NCBI RefSeq assembly: GCF_049243985.1
Contig: NC_135380.1
Span: forward strand, 23,608,501-23,672,500
Reading direction: 5' to 3'
From: Paroedura picta
Taxonomy: Eukaryota > Chordata > Lepidosauria > Squamata > Gekkonidae
DNA: 64,000 nucleotides
Shown one piece after another: positions 61,140 through 64,000 of this stretch; position 1 is the stretch's first letter; each line of letters begins with the position of its first letter. The notes beneath the pieces were generated by a model. The model saw nothing but the letters and a program-made list of their open reading frames with translations, was not told where the DNA came from and made no database searches. The position numbers and the translations under genes were made by a program.

Positions 61140-61300
61140 TCTTCAGGTGAACAAGGTCAGTTCTGGAGAAAATGGCTGCTTTGGAGAGTGAACTCTACGG
61201 CATTATACACAGCAGAGCGCACTCCCTTCCCTAATTCCCACCATCCCCAGGTTCCATGCACAAAATCTCCAGGCGTCTCCCAACATAGAGCTTAGAAGCC
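61140..61300. repeat. GGTTGGCAAC-family repeat, degraded
   Basis: Internal words GGAGAAAATGGCTGCTTTGG, AGAGTGAACTCTACGGCATT, ATACAC and AAATCTCCAGGCGTCTCCCA align with the 63580 copy. The termini are poorly kept. Confidence 0.45.
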
Positions 61301-63487
61301 TACATCTACAGGTCTTGGGTCTCAAAGCTTTCTATGAGGTTTCCACTGTAGCTAGTTAAACTTGTTTATGCTGGTTTTCAATCCAATCACGGTCTACAAG
61401 ACAGTGAGCATAAGTGAACATTAAAAACATTTAAGCAATTATTAATACAGTTAACATTATAAAAATAAAAGACATGAACAAACCACAGTAGAAGGACCAC
61501 TTTTGTTTCCAGCATCAGCACAATCTTGAATACCCCTTGAGCAATGAGAATAAATCTGCTAAAAGATTCTCCTCTGTACAACTGCTACAGGTGCAGGAAC
61601 TGTCTTCCACTACTCTAGTCCCATTATACCTGGTCAATGTACACATTCATCAATAAACAAATTGTTGTAAGCCAGGGCTCTAAGCCAGGGCTTTGAGAGG
61701 CAGAAGGCCTAGTGATCCTTTCCCACAAAGGACACATATTCTTGGAAAGTTGCCCTGCAATCCAAGGGAAAGAGGGAGCACAGAAGAAGGTCTAACAGGA
61801 TACAATACATGTAAGAAGATATAATGTGGCAGGCAGCTGGGCGCAAGCCACATAAGACTAGCAGGGTGATATTGCAGGATGGTTGCAAAGAAACATTTTC
61901 TTACCCATGTCTGACAAACTGCACCTGCAAAAGGACATGAATCACTAAAGGTGTGATCCTTGTTTGCACAAAGTCATCCTGACTGACAGCCATACTGCAT
62001 CAGGGATGAAGAGTCTTGAAACATCTTCACTTTGAACAAACCTCTTCTGTCCTCGTATCTGGCCGTATTGAGATCTGTGTGTTTCAAAACCTTGCACAGA
62101 ATTTTCTCCCAACATAATTTGTCCCTGTGAAAAATCATGACCTGTCTCACAGAATGTTTTTAAAAGGTTCAAGCAGGGAGAGTTTCCAAATGTCCTAGTG
62201 CTGATGACTTTTTTTTCCTAGCATGGAAATAAAGAGGGAATGCTTTGTTCCCATGCTCAGCAGCTATGTGCCAGGCTCCTGTTAGAAGTGCAAGAGCTGG
62301 ATCCGGGAAAAGGTAGCTTTGTCGCATACCAGATTTGCTTTCTTCTGGCTTTTGATCCCATTTGCACTCTTCTGGCTTTTGTAGTAGTTTAACTCCAGGA
62401 TACGGAGAATTATAGACCAATGAAAATGCTGAAATTCCCTTTGCAAAATCAGCCCTTGCCCTCCTTTGGAACAAAAATTTCCATTGCCAGACTTCCCTGG
62501 GAAAAAAAGAAATGATTGTAAAACCAGCCAATAGTATAGATGCTCCATAGCAGACCTGTGATTTGATACTTATAGCCTTGATTTCCAAAATTGATTTAAC
62601 TTTAATTGCTTGTCCTTGGATGCATTACAACAAAGGACTTTTGGAAAGCACTGCTTGTTTGGCCTCTATTATAGCAACAAAGAAAAACAGCACAGTCCAT
62701 CTGGCACCTTGCCTGGGGTGTAATGTTAAGAAGTCTATAAATATCTTGCATTTATATAGTGCCTTTTATCCACCATCCAAGATTTCAGAAAGCTCTGGAG
62801 ATTGTTACATAGAATGCACTCAGATGGACTTAACTGTCCCATGCCTGAAATAGTGCCAGTGTTGGTGGAACATCTTGACTCTTTAACAGTTCACAAGAAT
62901 ACAGGAAAACTATTTAAGAAGTAATCGAGCAGCATGGCAGATAGTTCCCATGAGGCCCCTTCAGCTGCTAAAGAACAAATAGGAATTTGTGCTACGGCTG
63001 TACAGCTAAAGTACCCTCTTAGGCCAGACAATTAGGGTGAAGGCAAAGCTCGGTGAAATTCTGTACTGAAAAAAGAAAAAAAAATTACAAAAATGCATAA
63101 ACATCATCCATATTTTGTTTCAAGGAAATCTGGGTCTTCCAACATCTATTTATGGAACTGTGTTAGAATAAAACTCTCTCAGATCTGAACCTGATTATTG
63201 ACCCTGGAAATGAGCCCTAAGTTTCAGGACCAAACTCTAGTTTAAAGAGTCCAACTTGAATTTTGCACTTGCCAGTCTACTGAATCTCCTTGCCTATCTT
63301 TGCAGTCCCAAGATGGCCATTCAAATGTGCTTCAGATTGCCTTTGCATTTGCCAGAATGCAAACCATGTTAGGCTTTTCAGCCTCGGATTCAGTATTGTT
63401 CCTTTTCTCCCATCTCTCGGACAAAATTTGGTCCATCCATTCCAAAAGGATGCCTGGAAAATTCACATCTGCTTTTCTGTCAGCTAG

Positions 63488-63556
63488 TTTGCTGGCAGGG
63501 GCTCATGGGAATTGTAGTCCATGGGCATCTGGAGGTCCACAGGTTGACTACCCCTG
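63488..63556. mobile_element. Half of a hAT foldback element
   Basis: Only the right arm remains: GCTGGCAGGGGCTCATGGGA, ATTGTAGTCCATGGGCATCT, CCACAGGTTGACTACCCCTG. The flanks keep AGCTAG before the arm (63482-63487) and AGCTAGAG after it (63557-63564), which suggests the left arm was lost after insertion. Subfamily with CAGGTTGAC end, as 30458 and 49632. Confidence 0.75.
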
Positions 63557-63579
63557 AGCTAGAGTCCATTGTTCTTATT

Positions 63580-63786
63580 AGGGTTGGCAACTTCCAGATG
63601 GGGCCAGGAGAATTCCCACTATTACACCCCCAGACAATAGAGCTCATGCCCCTGGATAAAATGGCTGCTGTGGAGGGTAGACTCAACATTGTACCCTGCC
63701 GAGGTCCCTGCCCTCCTGAAACCCACCCTCCCCAGGCTTCACCCCAAAATTCTCCAGGTATTTCCCAACCCAGAGTTGGCAACCCT
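63580..63786. repeat. GGTTGGCAAC-family interspersed repeat
   Basis: Best-preserved copy: AGGGTTGGCAACTTCCAGAT at the left, AACCCAGAGTTGGCAACCCT at the right, forming imperfect terminal inverted repeats. Internal AAAATGGCTGCTGTGGAGGG. No target duplication identified. Confidence 0.6.
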
Positions 63787-64000
63787 GATTTCATCCTTTG
63801 TGCAAACCAAATTACTGGTGTTCAGTCTGTGTAACTAGTGCTGTGTGTGTCTGGAACCCTCTTCTGGACCCAATGGCAGCAATGTGGTCCCCTTTGGCAG
63901 CCCATCCTGTTGCAACACGCACACCCCCAGGCCAAATTTGTCAAGTACTGTCGTTTTTGCTTCCATTGTCAGATGGCTGTATTTCACAAACTCTGCAATA

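Larger units (their letters stand above)
59331..64000. other. Region upstream of CNNM4, no gene recognised
   Basis: Holds a (TTG)n/(ATT)n run (59633-59660), a palindromic element (59933-60062), a CR1 piece (60687-60870), two GGTTGGCAAC-family copies and a half foldback element (63488-63556). In mammals the next gene here is LMAN2L, divergent from CNNM4; I do not see its signal peptide exon or lectin-domain frames, so it is outside the window or absent. 61310-63480 shows nothing recognisable. Confidence 0.6.

Overview
This is vertebrate nuclear DNA, most likely from a squamate reptile. It holds spliced genes with long introns, GT/AG junctions and CpG-rich first exons. The repeats are squamate in character: tRNA-headed SINEs ending in CAGGGGATACCTTTACCTTT (Sauria-SINE type), BovB/RTE LINEs, CR1 and L2-like LINE 3' ends, a 5S-rRNA-derived SINE and many short hAT elements. 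A gecko-like lizard is possible, but I cannot name the species.

Only two host protein genes are visible, both on the minus strand and both in the CNNM (ancient conserved domain / cyclin M) magnesium-transport family. CNNM4 is complete in coding sequence: seven coding exons from 58937 down to 12040, predicting 787 aa. Exon 1 (57515-58937) carries the signal peptide, extracellular domain, DUF21 membrane domain and most of the CBS pair. Intron 1 (31.6 kb) follows, then six small exons that finish CBS2 and encode the cyclic-nucleotide-binding-like domain and tail. About 9.8 kb downstream lies CNNM3, of which only exon 1 (837-2268) is in the window; the rest lies beyond base 1. This head-to-tail CNNM4-CNNM3 order matches the mammalian arrangement on human chromosome 2q11. 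Both first exons end at the same codon and phase.

Region by region: 1-836 CNNM3 intron 1; 837-2268 CNNM3 exon 1; 2269-2600 its CpG-rich promoter; 2900-9186 intergenic DNA with LINE, 5S-SINE and Sauria-SINE copies; about 9187-12039 a probable CNNM4 3' UTR; 12040-25912 CNNM4 exons 7 to 2 and introns; 25913-57514 CNNM4 intron 1, packed with transposons; 57515-58937 CNNM4 exon 1; 58938-59330 GC-rich promoter; 59331-64000 upstream DNA with repeats and no recognisable gene.

I found no undescribed multi-gene system. The most unusual features are a family of self-complementary hAT foldback elements that share 8-bp target duplications but differ in central length (about 136 bp down to a perfect 70-bp palindrome); a 5'-truncated BovB with an open reverse-transcriptase frame and an exact 13-bp target duplication; hammerhead-ribozyme-like remnants in a Penelope-like repeat; an uninterrupted (ATCT)n tract of 207 bp; and the loss of the DUF21 membrane motif in CNNM3 beside a well-kept motif in CNNM4.
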